Source: Tritrichomonas musculus (taxonomy: Eukaryota > Parabasalia > Tritrichomonadida > Tritrichomonadidae). From it: a DNA stretch of 64,000 bases. This document shows, piece by piece, positions 40,906 to 51,971 of the stretch. The DNA lies in contig JAPFFF010000050.1 in the NCBI GenBank assembly GCA_039105265.1, positions 372,001 through 436,000 of the forward strand, written 5' to 3'. A model generated the notes under the pieces. The model did not search any database. It was given only the letters and a program-made list of their open reading frames with translations, and had not been told where the DNA came from. A program made the translations under genes and the position numbers. How positions within the stretch are numbered: the stretch's first letter is position 1; the number at the start of each line of letters is the position of its first letter.

Positions 40906-43900
40906 CTATGAAAAAGTAAGGATTGTACTTAAGGATAAATTTGTTGAATTTGCTGGAGATGGTAAAGATTTGATCAAATCTTCTCTCTTATTCATTTTCA
41001 TTTCATAGAACTCTTCACGTTCTCTCGGACTGCATCCGTTGAAAACAACCGAGTTATCTAACATGAATTCAATGATTTCAGTGAAAGATGGTCTGTCTTG
41101 AGGTTCATAGCTTCTGCATCTTTGAATGAGATCCTTTAAATGATCGGAAATGGGCAAACAAAATGGCAAAGGAGTTTTGTTTACAATTGCTTCCATTATT
41201 GAAGAATTATCTTTTGCATCAGGAAAGGGGGATACGGTTCCATTCGTATACAGTTCCCATAAAATCATCGAATATGAGAATACATCAGCTTTGAAGTCAT
41301 AAGTGTCGCCTTTAATGACTTCTGGTGCCATATATTTAGCTGTACCGATTTTATTTGTCATTGTGAGAGACAAATTCATCCTCGAATAACCAAAATCAGT
41401 TATTTTTGGTGTATCTCTATCTAAAAGGATATTTCCTGGCTTTAAATCACGATGAATGACGTTCTTCATGTGTAAGTATTCCATTCCTTCGGCAATCTCG
41501 AAAGCAATTTTTGTCTTCTGATACTGGCTGAGCTTTTTATGCTTGATAGCATTTGCTAATTCACCATTTTTAACAAATTCGGATACAACCCACAAATTTT
41601 GACCAGGATCGTTATTGAATCCTATAAATGATACAATATAATCATGGCGAAGACTGACCAAAAAAGCTATTTCGCGTCTCAATAGCAAGACTGCATCTTC
41701 ATCTTCCATATAATCGCGTTTAAATTCTTTAATAGCGACTTGCTTTTTGGTTGATATTTGTACTGCTTTTTTGACAGTTGCAGAAACGCCATTTCCAAGT
41801 GTTTTGCTAAGTTTGAAATCACTTCTATTTAATTGATAATTGGTGAATTGGCTAAATAAGTTTTTGAATTTTTCGTCAATCTCGTCCTGGGTAATGTTGA
41901 CGTCGAGATCTCGTTCTTCAAGGAATTTATGAATTTCTTCCATTCTTACATTTGCCTTTTCTCTGTTATTTTCATCTTCTTCGAATTTACTAAAATATGA
42001 ATATGCAACTCGGAAATCACGGGCAAGGTCGGCATTGTAAAATTCATATTGTGTGACATTAAAACCAAGTTGCGTCATTTCAATGTATATTTCTTCCATA
42101 TAACGTCGAAGATCGTTTGGGATTTCAGTAACAGAGAAATAAAGAGCAATTTCTTTCCATTTGTCAGCATCCATTTGGTTTAATGTCTTTAAAAGATTTT
42201 CGAGAGAGTGACGAAGATTGCTCAATTGTGTAAGGATATCATAATCTTCTATTATATCTTGTGTAGCATAGCTTGAAGTTTGAAGAAGGAACTTATAGCT
42301 ATATAGTAAAGAACGAATTCGAATTGATTCGCACATATATGCATAGCAGTTGCTGATAGAATGCTCAATAGATCTAAAAAGCTGAATGCAAGCGTTTAAA
42401 TCGTTGTTTTTGATTTTTTTAGATGCATAAAATTGTTTTGTTATTTCAGTATTGTCATCATTTGGAAAAGATATTTCATTCGTAAGCATATCATCAACAA
42501 TATTCGAAAAAGAAGGTCGATCTTTTGGATCTTGGGCCCAACAACTTGTAATGAGTTTCTTCAAATTATCTGAGGTTTCAGGCGGTAAAGCAGGTCTTTC
42601 ATTTGCCAATATCTTTTCTTCGATTTTTTTGGCTTTTAATTTTGAAAAAGGAGGACTACCCGTCAATAAATCATAGAGAAGGCCACCAAAAGTAAAAACG
42701 TCGGCCGATTTGTTATATACATCAGTACTAAATAATTCAGGCGCTTTGAAATTGCCAGTTGAATTAGGCCTGTATGATAAAAGTGACAAATCTTCAGGAA
42801 GATAGCGCGAGTTTGCAAAATTTGTAATGCGTGGATTGAATGTTTGGTCAATCATTATATTAGAACTGTAAAGGTCACGATGAATAATGTTGAGTGAATG
42901 AAGGTAAGCCATTGCTGTTGCAACTTTGAAGGCAATGATGGTTCTATAACCTTCTTTTAACTCAATGTGCTCTTCTTCTGTTGAATCTTGAGAATCAGCA
43001 CTTTTCTGCTTCTTAGTCATACGTTCCTTAGCTTGCTGGAGAACGTAAGATAATTTTTCTCCATTTCTACGAGTAATAACCACAAATGGTTTGGGGGATT
43101 CAACATATCCAACAAATGATTCTAAGTTTGGGTGTTGAACAGCAGTAAGAACATTAACAAAGCGTTTAAATTTCTCTTCTGTTGTGTTCTCCTCGTTAAG
43201 CTCCATTATTGTAACATCCTCTTTGGTAGAATTCATTTGACCTTTATAAATAATATAGCGATCATTCATGTAAAGGGCTTTCGGTTCTTGAGTATAATCT
43301 GTTTTTTTGAGCTTGTATTTTTGTACATTGTTGAAATCAGAAAACTCTTCTTCTTCTTGAGGTTCATTTGCATTAGGAGAACATTCATACAAAGCATCTT
43401 CTGAAGTATCTTGACTTGACTTGCTTTCATTTGCATTTTGTTGATGTTGGCCTCTAGAGCTATTCTTTCTTTTAGATGAATTTCGTTGTGATGTATTAAT
43501 CAAAGGATGATTCATTTCATCGAGTTGCTGCTCTATTTCTTTAAGCTTCTCTGTGACTTTTTGGTCATTTTGACGCGCAGGATCCGCAAATATTCCATAT
43601 ATACTTTTAAGGTCATTAGCAATGCATTCTGTTGAAATTTCATATTTATTGCTCATTGGTATTTTTAATTTTTGTAGATTTTCAGTGATAGATTCCATTA
43701 AGCCTTTTAAATCAGATATAGGTTTAATGATAGGAACTTGAAGAGTATTTTGTGACCATTTGATAGGAGTAAAGGTATCAATGCAACTAAAAAGTTTGTT
43801 TAAATTTGAGAGAAGAAGTGCTAGTTCATTTTCATTAGAATTATCAGTAAAATTGATAATTTTGCTGCGAACTTCTGTGAGTACTTTCACGATGCAGCTA

Positions 43901-43977
43901 CAACTTTCGGTGTATACATAAACTGAACCAGATATTTGAATAATTTGATCTATCTTTTGAACAATCTCTTCAATCAT
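40906..43977 (-). CDS. Pseudokinase-kinase (TKL-like, JAK-like layout)
   Basis: The 1023-residue protein has an N-terminal helical region of ~225 residues. Then comes a first kinase-fold domain (about 228-500) with HRDLYSSN near 366 and ITNFAN in place of DFG; its VAIK lysine position reads VTIMEL. A helical linker of ~200 residues follows, and then a second, complete kinase (about 715-985) with LGNGVSATV, VAIKEF, HRDLKPGN near 841, ITDFGYSR and YMAPEV. The first domain lacks the Lys and the DFG Asp, so it is a pseudokinase; the second should be active on Ser/Thr. A pseudokinase placed before a kinase is the JAK-type order, where the first regulates the second. A short Ser-rich tail ends the protein. 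Start at the first ATG. Confidence 0.88.
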   Translation of the reverse strand: MIEEIVQKIDQIIQISGSVYVYTESCSCIVKVLTEVRSKIINFTDNSNENELALLLSNLNKLFSCIDTFTPIKWSQNTLQVPIIKPISDLKGLMESITENLQKLKIPMSNKYEISTECIANDLKSIYGIFADPARQNDQKVTEKLKEIEQQLDEMNHPLINTSQRNSSKRKNSSRGQHQQNANESKSSQDTSEDALYECSPNANEPQEEEEFSDFNNVQKYKLKKTDYTQEPKALYMNDRYIIYKGQMNSTKEDVTIMELNEENTTEEKFKRFVNVLTAVQHPNLESFVGYVESPKPFVVITRRNGEKLSYVLQQAKERMTKKQKSADSQDSTEEEHIELKEGYRTIIAFKVATAMAYLHSLNIIHRDLYSSNIMIDQTFNPRITNFANSRYLPEDLSLLSYRPNSTGNFKAPELFSTDVYNKSADVFTFGGLLYDLLTGSPPFSKLKAKKIEEKILANERPALPPETSDNLKKLITSCWAQDPKDRPSFSNIVDDMLTNEISFPNDDNTEITKQFYASKKIKNNDLNACIQLFRSIEHSISNCYAYMCESIRIRSLLYSYKFLLQTSSYATQDIIEDYDILTQLSNLRHSLENLLKTLNQMDADKWKEIALYFSVTEIPNDLRRYMEEIYIEMTQLGFNVTQYEFYNADLARDFRVAYSYFSKFEEDENNREKANVRMEEIHKFLEERDLDVNITQDEIDEKFKNLFSQFTNYQLNRSDFKLSKTLGNGVSATVKKAVQISTKKQVAIKEFKRDYMEDEDAVLLLRREIAFLVSLRHDYIVSFIGFNNDPGQNLWVVSEFVKNGELANAIKHKKLSQYQKTKIAFEIAEGMEYLHMKNVIHRDLKPGNILLDRDTPKITDFGYSRMNLSLTMTNKIGTAKYMAPEVIKGDTYDFKADVFSYSMILWELYTNGTVSPFPDAKDNSSIMEAIVNKTPLPFCLPISDHLKDLIQRCRSYEPQDRPSFTEIIEFMLDNSVVFNGCSPREREEFYEMKMNKREDLIKSLPSPANSTNLSLSTILTFS

Positions 43978-46025
43978 TATTTTTAAAGATTTTTTTTAGA
44001 GTAGAAAATTCAATGAGCTATCACAAAAAAAGATGTGGTACTATTAAAAATAATATTTTCCTTTGATTATGATATATAATATTTAATATTAGTATTAAAA
44101 TATTAATTTTGATTTTTAGTGGAAAATATTCCATACGTCGCGTTTTATTTGCATTTTAATTTGTAATATTTTTGAAAAGTTTATTTAATATAAACTATTC
44201 AAAAACAATATGATTAAAAATAGTTAAAATTGTTTGCTTGCTCTTAAAAAATTTTCCAGAAAGAAGATATTATAATTAACATTCATTAGATCAATAGGCA
44301 CAAGTTGGAAGAAAAGGCTGATCAACCAGTTTTATTTTGAAATCTTATTATGAAATAAATAAAAAAATCCTGAATCGTGACGTTGGATTTCTTTTTATTG
44401 CTAATTTCATTTTTTGAGTACTTTATTTTTTATACTCCTCAGAAATCTCTTTTTTTTTCACAATTTTTTTCAATTAAAATTATTTTACAACTATCAAACA
44501 ACTCAGGAAATCATTATCAATTTTCTTAAACTTCAATTTTTTTCAAAGAAAATTAAGATTTTATACTTTTGTATGAATACTAAAATGTGTATAGTAACGA
44601 AAATAACGTATTTTGGATTTTTCAATATTTTGAAAATATCCACCAAATTATTTATTTTTTTACATTGTTCTTTTATAAATATTTATTAATATCGCAATTA
44701 GGCTCTATGATTTTAATTTTAAAGGGAGATTTTGAACTTTTTTAATATTATTATAATTAGAATATCTTTCTTATCTAACATTATTTGAGAAAGAAATAAT
44801 AAATATAATACCTTATTCTGTATCATATATTGATATTAGCATGCTCCTGAGGTATATATCTAAAAATGAACTAAAATTTAAGGAATTTAAAAAAAAAAAA
44901 TTAGTTTTTTGTTAAATTTTTATTATTTTAGAGGAATCTGGTTAATTTTATTTCTTACAAATTTAATATATTATTTTTATTCGTGTATAAAATAAAATGA
45001 ACTAATAATTGCAACAAACTACTCGATAGGTGCATCTAAGAATTTCAATTAAATATGGGCCTCGATAATTTCATTAATCCATTGATATTAGCTGCAATAT
45101 CAATTTACAATATTTTATATTAAACATAATATATATATTATATATAAATAAATGAATATACATGTTTACAATCAATGAATATTTATATTAAAATAGTCAT
45201 AAAATGTAAACACTTTTTAAAAGGTTATTTCAATTATTTCAATATCTCATAAATATTAAGATATATATTGATATATATATTCAAAAATATTGAGATATGA
45301 ATTCAAAATACATTCTGAATTTTTTTTTCAATGATCCATTTTCTATTGATACTGAATAAATGAATAAATCCAAAAATAAAATATAACAAAATTGAAATAA
45401 TTATATTATGCTTTGAGTTAATAAAAATATAAAAAATAAAATATAAATTTTTAATATACCAAAGAACGAAATTCCATTTTTTTATTGATTGAAACCAAGA
45501 AGAATTATAGTTTTGTTTACCAACGAGATATACATTCATGTATTTAGAGTAATTTTAGTGAATATGAGTTCTAGCATCAATTTTTATGTCAAAATAAAAA
45601 TCAAACCTTGGTCATGCTGATGATAGTAATAATGCATTATATTATGCTCACAAGAGTAAACTAACATGCTAACATGAAGAAAAACATAAATATCACCTTT
45701 GCAGTATAAACATAATTTTAATAATTAAAACAAATGCAAATATTAAAAGTTAAAGAAATAATAAATAATATAACAAATTTAACATAATAATATATATATA
45801 TATAAAATATATCGAAAAAACAATATAATAAAAAGATATGAAAAAAAAAATATTTTTATTAAATTGAATATTTATTATAATTATTTTTCACAAAAAAAGT
45901 TTTTTGTTTACCGATGCATTTATCGATTAAAACCAGACAATATTATATTCAATATTTAATAATACATTAATTACAATATATATTTAAAAAATAAAGCAAT
46001 TTTATATTTTTACCGTTACTATACA
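43978..46025. other. Gene-poor AT-rich region
   Basis: No convincing gene. ORFs at 44414-44689 and 45303-45539 have no signature and very high Phe/Ile/Asn content, typical of chance frames in AT-rich DNA. Confidence 0.5.
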
Positions 46026-48172
46026 CATATACTAGAGGTGCGAGAGCTGGTTGATTTCATTATTATCAAATTATAAAATAATATATATATATATATATAT
46101 CCTTCTCTATTATGATAGGATTTTAAATTATATTAGTCACTAGGAGTAAAAATATTTGTGTTTTAAAATTTTAATGAAATAAAAAATAAACCATTCAATT
46201 ATAATTTTATAAATGTTGGAGAGTAATTACATTTTCTCTCTTTTAGAACACAAATAAATATTTATATATATGTAAATTACATTGTTATTTTTATTTTATT
46301 AAAAATAATTCAATAATTAAAAAAAAAAATTAGATTTAATTTTTCCCAAGTTGGGAATCCCAACCAAAGAAAACCAAAATATCAAGATAAAAAGTGACGA
46401 GCTGAACATTGACTGGAATTATTGAGATGATGACTCAAATCGTTATAATCCCAATGATGTGATACAGTTGAAAGAGATTGAAAAGTCTGATGTACAATAA
46501 TAGTTCTTTCTTTGGAAAGATAAGATTCAGAATAATACGATTTGAGCCATTTTTGCTATAAAATGATATACAAAATTTTCGAAAATATCTGACCAAATAT
46601 AAAATTTGAATAAATATCTTGAAAACAAATAGGTTAAAATCTTTATAAATTTTGATATCAGCATTATATTTCCTATATATTAATAAATACCATTAGTAAA
46701 CCAAACTATAGGGCCATTTTTTCTAGGAGCTTTCAGAAAATTAAATTGATTTTTTTTTATCAAATTCTGGACAATATCTGAATTTTTGGATGAAAATAAA
46801 ATTATCCAAAGATATTAATGAATATACTACATCAGGGACAAATTTTACTCATACTATCTCAAGATATCTTGATTTTAATTTTTAGACTAAGTTGCTGAAA
46901 ACAAGTCATTAATCATATTTTTATAATTACCGCTATATATATATTATCTCATATAATTTTTATTAAATTTTTTTAACTTTGAACCACTTTTTTTTATATT
47001 TTTTGTTTAAAATTATAAATTGAGAGGAGATAATTACAACGTGTTTTTTTTCTTCAGAATTTTTAACTTACTAAAAAAAGAGCTAATTTTTAACTTATTT
47101 ATATGAAAATCGCTTATAAATATTGTTTTAAGCATAAAAATATATAAAAAATGATTTTTTGCATAAAAAATTAATTTGTGAGAACAGAATGAAAAATTTG
47201 ATTAATCATTTAAAATTTAAATTCATAATAGTCGTTAAATTTTTTTATAAATATCTTAAATTTAAATAGGTTAAATTTAAAATAAAAAATATACATAAGA
47301 ATTATATTATGCATTAATGTTATAATATTGATTTCAATTAAATTTATAGGGCCAATTTTTCTAGGAATGCTTAGATTTTTAAATTTCATTTTTTTTGTTT
47401 AATACCAAACAAAACAAAAGATATATAGAGGAATTAAAATCAGTTATCAAATGTGCATAATAAGAGTTGGATAAGCATACATTTTAATAAAAGATGGTTG
47501 AAATATCTTGATTTTAATAATTAGGCAAAGTTGCATAAAATCGGGAAATAATAGTTTTTTTATAATAATCATAGTATATTTTTTGATTCACTTTATTTTC
47601 ATTACGATTTAACAATAAGAAACCATATTTTTTTGCATTTTTTTATGAAAATTTGAAATTGAGGGGAATTAATTATAACGTATTTTTTCTTCAGAATTTT
47701 ATAAAATAAAAATAAAATTACCCCCGGCGAGCTATTCAGATTAATAAGAAAATATGTATATATACATGTTGAATATAATAAAAATATAAATAGTTATCCC
47801 TATGAAATTCACCAGAGCTCCGTATATTTTTATATTATATTTATTATTTTTTTAAATACTAATATCTCTATAAATTAAAAAAATATTTTATATATTATAT
47901 TAAAACTATATATATAATTTACTATATATAAAAATAAATAATATTAAAATGAACAATATTTCAGAACTAATTAGAAATTTCCAAAATACCATTTTTTCCC
48001 ACTTACTTCTGCAAACATTAAAACGACCTAATAATTAAATATGATGTATAGCATTAGGTATGCATTATATTATATTAAAAATAACATCGATTTGATTAAC
48101 AATTTAGTGAAAAAATTCACTTTTTTAAATTAAAAAATACGTTATTTTTAGTTCTCGCACTTCTCATATACT
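46026..48172. mobile_element. 2.1-kb non-autonomous hAT-like element with 8-bp TSD
   Basis: The left end agaggtgcgagagct (46034-46048) is inverted relative to the right end agttctcgcacttct (48150-48164), with 13 of 15 matching. Directly outside lies catatact on both sides (46026-46033 and 48165-48172), an 8-bp target-site duplication. An 8-bp duplication and an AG.GGTGCG-type end fit the hAT superfamily. The interior has no ORF above chance. It holds two diverged copies of a ~460-bp block, see the separate entry. Confidence 0.75.
46595..47705. repeat. Diverged direct duplication inside the 2.1-kb element
   Basis: Blocks 46595-47065 and 47240-47705 repeat the same landmarks in order: aataggttaaa, gggccatttttt or gggccaatttttctaggaa, aagatatcttgattttaat or gaaatatcttgattttaat, aaattgagaggag or aaattgaggggaa, and cgt.ttttttcttcagaattt. 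They are old copies, about 640 bp apart, in DNA without genes. Confidence 0.65.
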
Positions 48173-48350
48173 AAATGAATTTTAGTTTGCAAACAATTGT
48201 TCGATAATTCGATAAAGAAAGTAGAAATTGGAAAATATAATGAAAAATTCTATGGTAGAACATATATAGGTATACTCAATAGTATATTTTTAACATTTTT
48301 AAAAATTTATTAATACGAATATAATATTAATAATATTTATTAATAAACAT

Positions 48351-49196
48351 TTAATTATTTATATATTTGTCACTATAACAATAAAAATAAACAACAATAA
48401 AATGACACACGCTCCCCATTAAAACATATAAGTGCCAAACAGCATGGAAGAAAGGAACAATTGTATCTTTAGAGAAAAAGTAGCATCCTATTGTATAGAA
48501 AATGCCTCCTATGACAAGCCAATAAAGCCCACGTTTTGAAAAAGCTTTGATTAAATCTTTGATTGAAAATATCACAATCCACCCCATTCCAATATACAAA
48601 AAAAGAGCTACAGAATAAAATCCATCAAAATGTAAAATCTTAATGACTGTTCCTACAAGAGCGATTCCCCAAACAACACCAAGAATTACATATCCAGTAG
48701 TTCCTTTCATTGATACGAGAGTTAAAGGCGTATAGGATCCTGCAATAAGAAGGTAGATTGAAATGTGATCGAGATATCTAGTGATTATTTTTAATTTTGG
48801 ATGCTTTTTGGGATTAACTCCATGATAAAATGAACTATTCCAATATAAAATATTCATAGATAAGCCAAATACCAAATTACCAATAATTAATGATTTGTCA
48901 CCAATACGAACTGCAGAAATCATCAACATAATTAATGCAGGAACACATAAAACTGCTCCTATCAAATGCGTTATTGTATTTGCTATTTCTTCTTTTTCAT
49001 CAAGCCAAATCGGTAATTCAGTTGTTGGTACAAATGTGAAAAAACGCTTAATTGCCTGAGAAACCTTCCCCATATTTGTTCGATCGAAAATTTGATCGTA
49101 GCCATTTTGCTTCAAAAAATTCAATATTTTAATAAATAAAAAGTATTGAAATATAATTTGATTGCAAACAATTGAGAGAAAATAAAAAAATATCAT
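48351..49196 (-). CDS. Hemolysin III / PAQR-family membrane protein
   Basis: The 281-residue protein has seven predicted membrane helices and the family landmarks EEIANTITHLIGA, WNSSFYHG, LDHISIYLLIAGSYTP and HAVWHLYVLMGSVCHF. The conserved Ser/His, Asp and His residues are those that bind zinc in PAQR receptors. Bacterial-type hemolysin III proteins and adiponectin-receptor-like proteins share this fold; the activity here is unknown. The first ~41 residues are AT-biased and hydrophobic and may not belong to the protein. Met42 (MGKVSQAIKRFF, ATG at 49073) gives the usual ~240-residue length and is an alternative start. Neither start has a TCAYW element close by. Confidence 0.88.
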   Translation of the reverse strand: MIFFYFLSIVCNQIIFQYFLFIKILNFLKQNGYDQIFDRTNMGKVSQAIKRFFTFVPTTELPIWLDEKEEIANTITHLIGAVLCVPALIMLMISAVRIGDKSLIIGNLVFGLSMNILYWNSSFYHGVNPKKHPKLKIITRYLDHISIYLLIAGSYTPLTLVSMKGTTGYVILGVVWGIALVGTVIKILHFDGFYSVALFLYIGMGWIVIFSIKDLIKAFSKRGLYWLVIGGIFYTIGCYFFSKDTIVPFFHAVWHLYVLMGSVCHFIVVYFYCYSDKYINN

Positions 49197-49793
49197 TCAA
49201 TTAAATTATAGAAGAATATCTCAAATGCAAGATCAGTTTTAATTATTATTTAATTGATTAGCAACTTTCTATATCTAAAATTCTAAATTCTTCCACTCAG
49301 TGAAAGTGATTTGCTATTGGAAAAAGCATTTGTAATAAATGATTCATTTACCTTATTTTCAAGTTGAAAATAATATTGATTCGTGAATTTTTTTATTAAA
49401 ATAGATTATAGTCAAGAACCGAAAGGATGTCTGAAAAAACATATACAAAAACATGTTAAGGTTTTTCTGAAGACTTAATTGTCTCAAATTATTATATGAG
49501 TTGCTTGAAATATCAGAAAAATAATTAAACGCTTATCATAAAAGTTACTACTCACACTTTCAGGCCTCATTCTAAGACCCTAAATTTTACTAAAATCCTT
49601 CAATAATCAAGCCTTCAGAGGCTTATGGGTTCTCCCTTCATTAAAATGTTTTGATTATTAGCAACATTTTAAACACTTAAATATACTTTATCTAGACTTG
49701 TTCTAGTTTTTAAAAATATAAGTAAAATGCTACAAATATTCTTCTTTTCTTTATTTTTTTGAATATTTTTTCCTTTTTTTTTTTTAGATAAAG
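49197..49793. other. Intergenic, AT-rich
   Basis: No gene is recognised. A poly-T tract at ~49776 ends where the BspA-like remnant begins. Confidence 0.4.
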
Positions 49794-50694
49794 TTTTGAA
49801 TCAGATTTAAAGACAATAGAGAGCAGTGCATTTTTTAACTGTAGTGTTGAGAGTATCTCATTTCCATCCAGCATTGAAGGATTGATGGTGCTTTGGTATA
49901 AGAAATTTGAAAGAAATTAGAATAACGGAAAGAGACGCAAAAAACATCATTTATTATGATAACAAATTCATCATTGGAAGGTCAAATCCAAAAAGTGACA
50001 TTTTTGATGTTTTTTATTTTGTTCGCCGTGATATTGAAGATGTCAAAATTCCTTCTTTTATAAAGAAAAATGCTCTATATTCATTCGAATCATGCTTCAA
50101 ATTGAAAAACGCTGATTTTTTCGATGATTCTGAACTCGAATTCATTGGTTATTCATCTTTTTCTCCTTCTTCAATTGAGACCATAACTATTGAAACGTGC
50201 ATTCAATTCTTGCAAAAGATTGAAACATATAAATTTCCATAAAAATTCAGAACTTGAAGAGATTGGACTATATTCATTTACTGCTTCATCAATTAAGAGC
50301 ATAACATTTCCGCAATTAATAAAAATTGGCTCATATTCTTTTTCAGATTGTGCTCAACTTAGAAGTGTTGTTGTTGAATCAAAACTTCAATCAATTGGAA
50401 ATAGTGCCTTTAAAGAATCAACGCTTGAAAGTCTCTCAATTCCATCAAGTGTTTCTCAGTTTGAATGTGAATGGTGTTGATAGAACCTACAAATTGAATG
50501 ACATTACAATAGTTGAGAGTGATGAAAAGAACATCATTTATTACGATGATAAATTTATCATTTGTAAATCTAATCATGACAGTGATATTTATGATGTTCT
50601 TCTTTTTGGTCGTCGTGATATTGAAAATGTTACAATTCCATCATTCATAACAAGAATTGCTCCTAAAAAAGTTTTATTTCCTAAACAGCTTTAA
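49794..50694 (+). pseudogene. Broken BspA-like LRR gene
   Basis: Three or more frames carry consecutive parts of the LRR_5 module. These are SDLKTIESSAFFNCSVESIS, then NIIYYDNKFIIGRSNPKSDI and VRRDIEDVKIPSFIKK, then ELEEIGLYSFTASSIKSITF and SIPSSVSQFECEWC, then NIIYYDDKFIICKS and GRRDIENVTIPSFITRI. There is no start codon at the left side, and at least three frameshifts. It is a fragment of a paralogue of the gene at 33480. Confidence 0.85.
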
Positions 50695-50746
50695 AAAAAA
50701 ATTTTTTTTTAAATAGTTTACAAATCATCAATAAACTTTTTGAGAA

Positions 50747-51907
50747 ATGAATGAAATTTTTGAAAATTTTCAATTTCATTATTTATATTCAAAAAAAATG
50801 GAGTATCTTAAAAAGATGAAGTCGATCCATGAAAATATTTTACATTTTCTTGATGATGAAGAAAATAAATACGACGACGCTGTTAACGACGAAAGAATTA
50901 AAATTTTTCAACAAAATGAATTTGATAAACAAGAACTCAAATCAATTCTATACTTAATTTCAAATATATCTGAAAACCACCATAGAAATTTTTCATTTTT
51001 TGAAAAAATTAATAAAATAATTAATCTTCTAAAAAATCAAATCAAGCAAACATTCTCGAATATTGAAATTTTTAATTTTTTTAAACAGAACAAAATAATT
51101 CTTTTACTTCTTATCAAAGATAATATTTTAATATTTGATTCAGAAATCTCAAACAGAATTGAAGAAAGTCATAATCAACCTTTTTTTTATACTGAGCTAA
51201 GCAAACTAAATTCAAATTTGTCAATGAAAGAAAAACCAGAAAATTATGAAAATTATGAAGAAAAACGACTTAAAGGAGAAAATGATTCATATCTTTGTGA
51301 AATAATCAGGAATGACATCATTGAAGAATTTACAGTTTATTACACGAAAGGAGAATTTTCACTTTCAAAGAAAATTGAACCATCAATATATGAAAGTAAC
51401 GCATTTCTAATAGATAAAAGGCCATCATTAATTGAATATTCAGCATTTTTTGGATCGATTCAAATTTTTAGATTTTTAATTCAAAATGAAGTTGAATTAT
51501 CGCCATCATTGTGGCTCTATTCAATTCATGGTCGAAATCCAGATATGATTCATCTTTTGGAAGAGAATCATGTTTATCCACGTGACAAAACATATCAAGA
51601 ATGTTTAGAAGAATCAATCAAATGTCACCATAATGAATTTGCGTATTATTTCAAAAATAATTTCATTGATGAAAACGATCATCATTCAAATTACATGAAA
51701 AACGAGATTTATTATGGATTTCATTATTACAATTTTGAATTCATCCCAATTGAACTTAAAGAACGTTTTTTCTTTTATTATGCTGTTGAACACGATTATT
51801 ATAAACTTTTTGAATATTTATTAAAAAACATTGAAGGACTGAATATAAACGAATCAATAAGTAAGATTCAATACATGTACATTTTAAATGATATTTTTAT
51901 ATTTTAA
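50747..51907 (+). CDS. DUF3447-type ankyrin protein, 5' part of a split locus
   Basis: The 386-residue ORF starts with a helical region (about 1-150, with KKMEYLKKMKSIHENIL). Ankyrin-like repeats follow (RPSLIEYSAFFGSIQIFRFL, NPDMIHLLEENH, CHHNEFAYYFKNNF, VEHDYYKLFEYLLKN). This is the layout of the large DUF3447 ankyrin family of trichomonads. The last residues after NINES lose repeat character, and the frame stops at 51907. The next open frame, from about 51970, has no ATG near its start and begins inside another ankyrin repeat (TTALKLAFEKDNYDIYNYLI). The two frames therefore look like parts of one gene, split by an intron or by decay. Confidence 0.75.
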   Translation: MNEIFENFQFHYLYSKKMEYLKKMKSIHENILHFLDDEENKYDDAVNDERIKIFQQNEFDKQELKSILYLISNISENHHRNFSFFEKINKIINLLKNQIKQTFSNIEIFNFFKQNKIILLLLIKDNILIFDSEISNRIEESHNQPFFYTELSKLNSNLSMKEKPENYENYEEKRLKGENDSYLCEIIRNDIIEEFTVYYTKGEFSLSKKIEPSIYESNAFLIDKRPSLIEYSAFFGSIQIFRFLIQNEVELSPSLWLYSIHGRNPDMIHLLEENHVYPRDKTYQECLEESIKCHHNEFAYYFKNNFIDENDHHSNYMKNEIYYGFHYYNFEFIPIELKERFFFYYAVEHDYYKLFEYLLKNIEGLNINESISKIQYMYILNDIFIF

Positions 51908-51971
51908 AAGATTTCATAACATTTTTATTTAAAGTTTAAATTATATTTCAAAATATTTAAAATTTAAACAG

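Noticed and set aside
46370-46390. Palindrome gttgggaatcccaac
   Set aside because: Short, single, with no known function or partner site.
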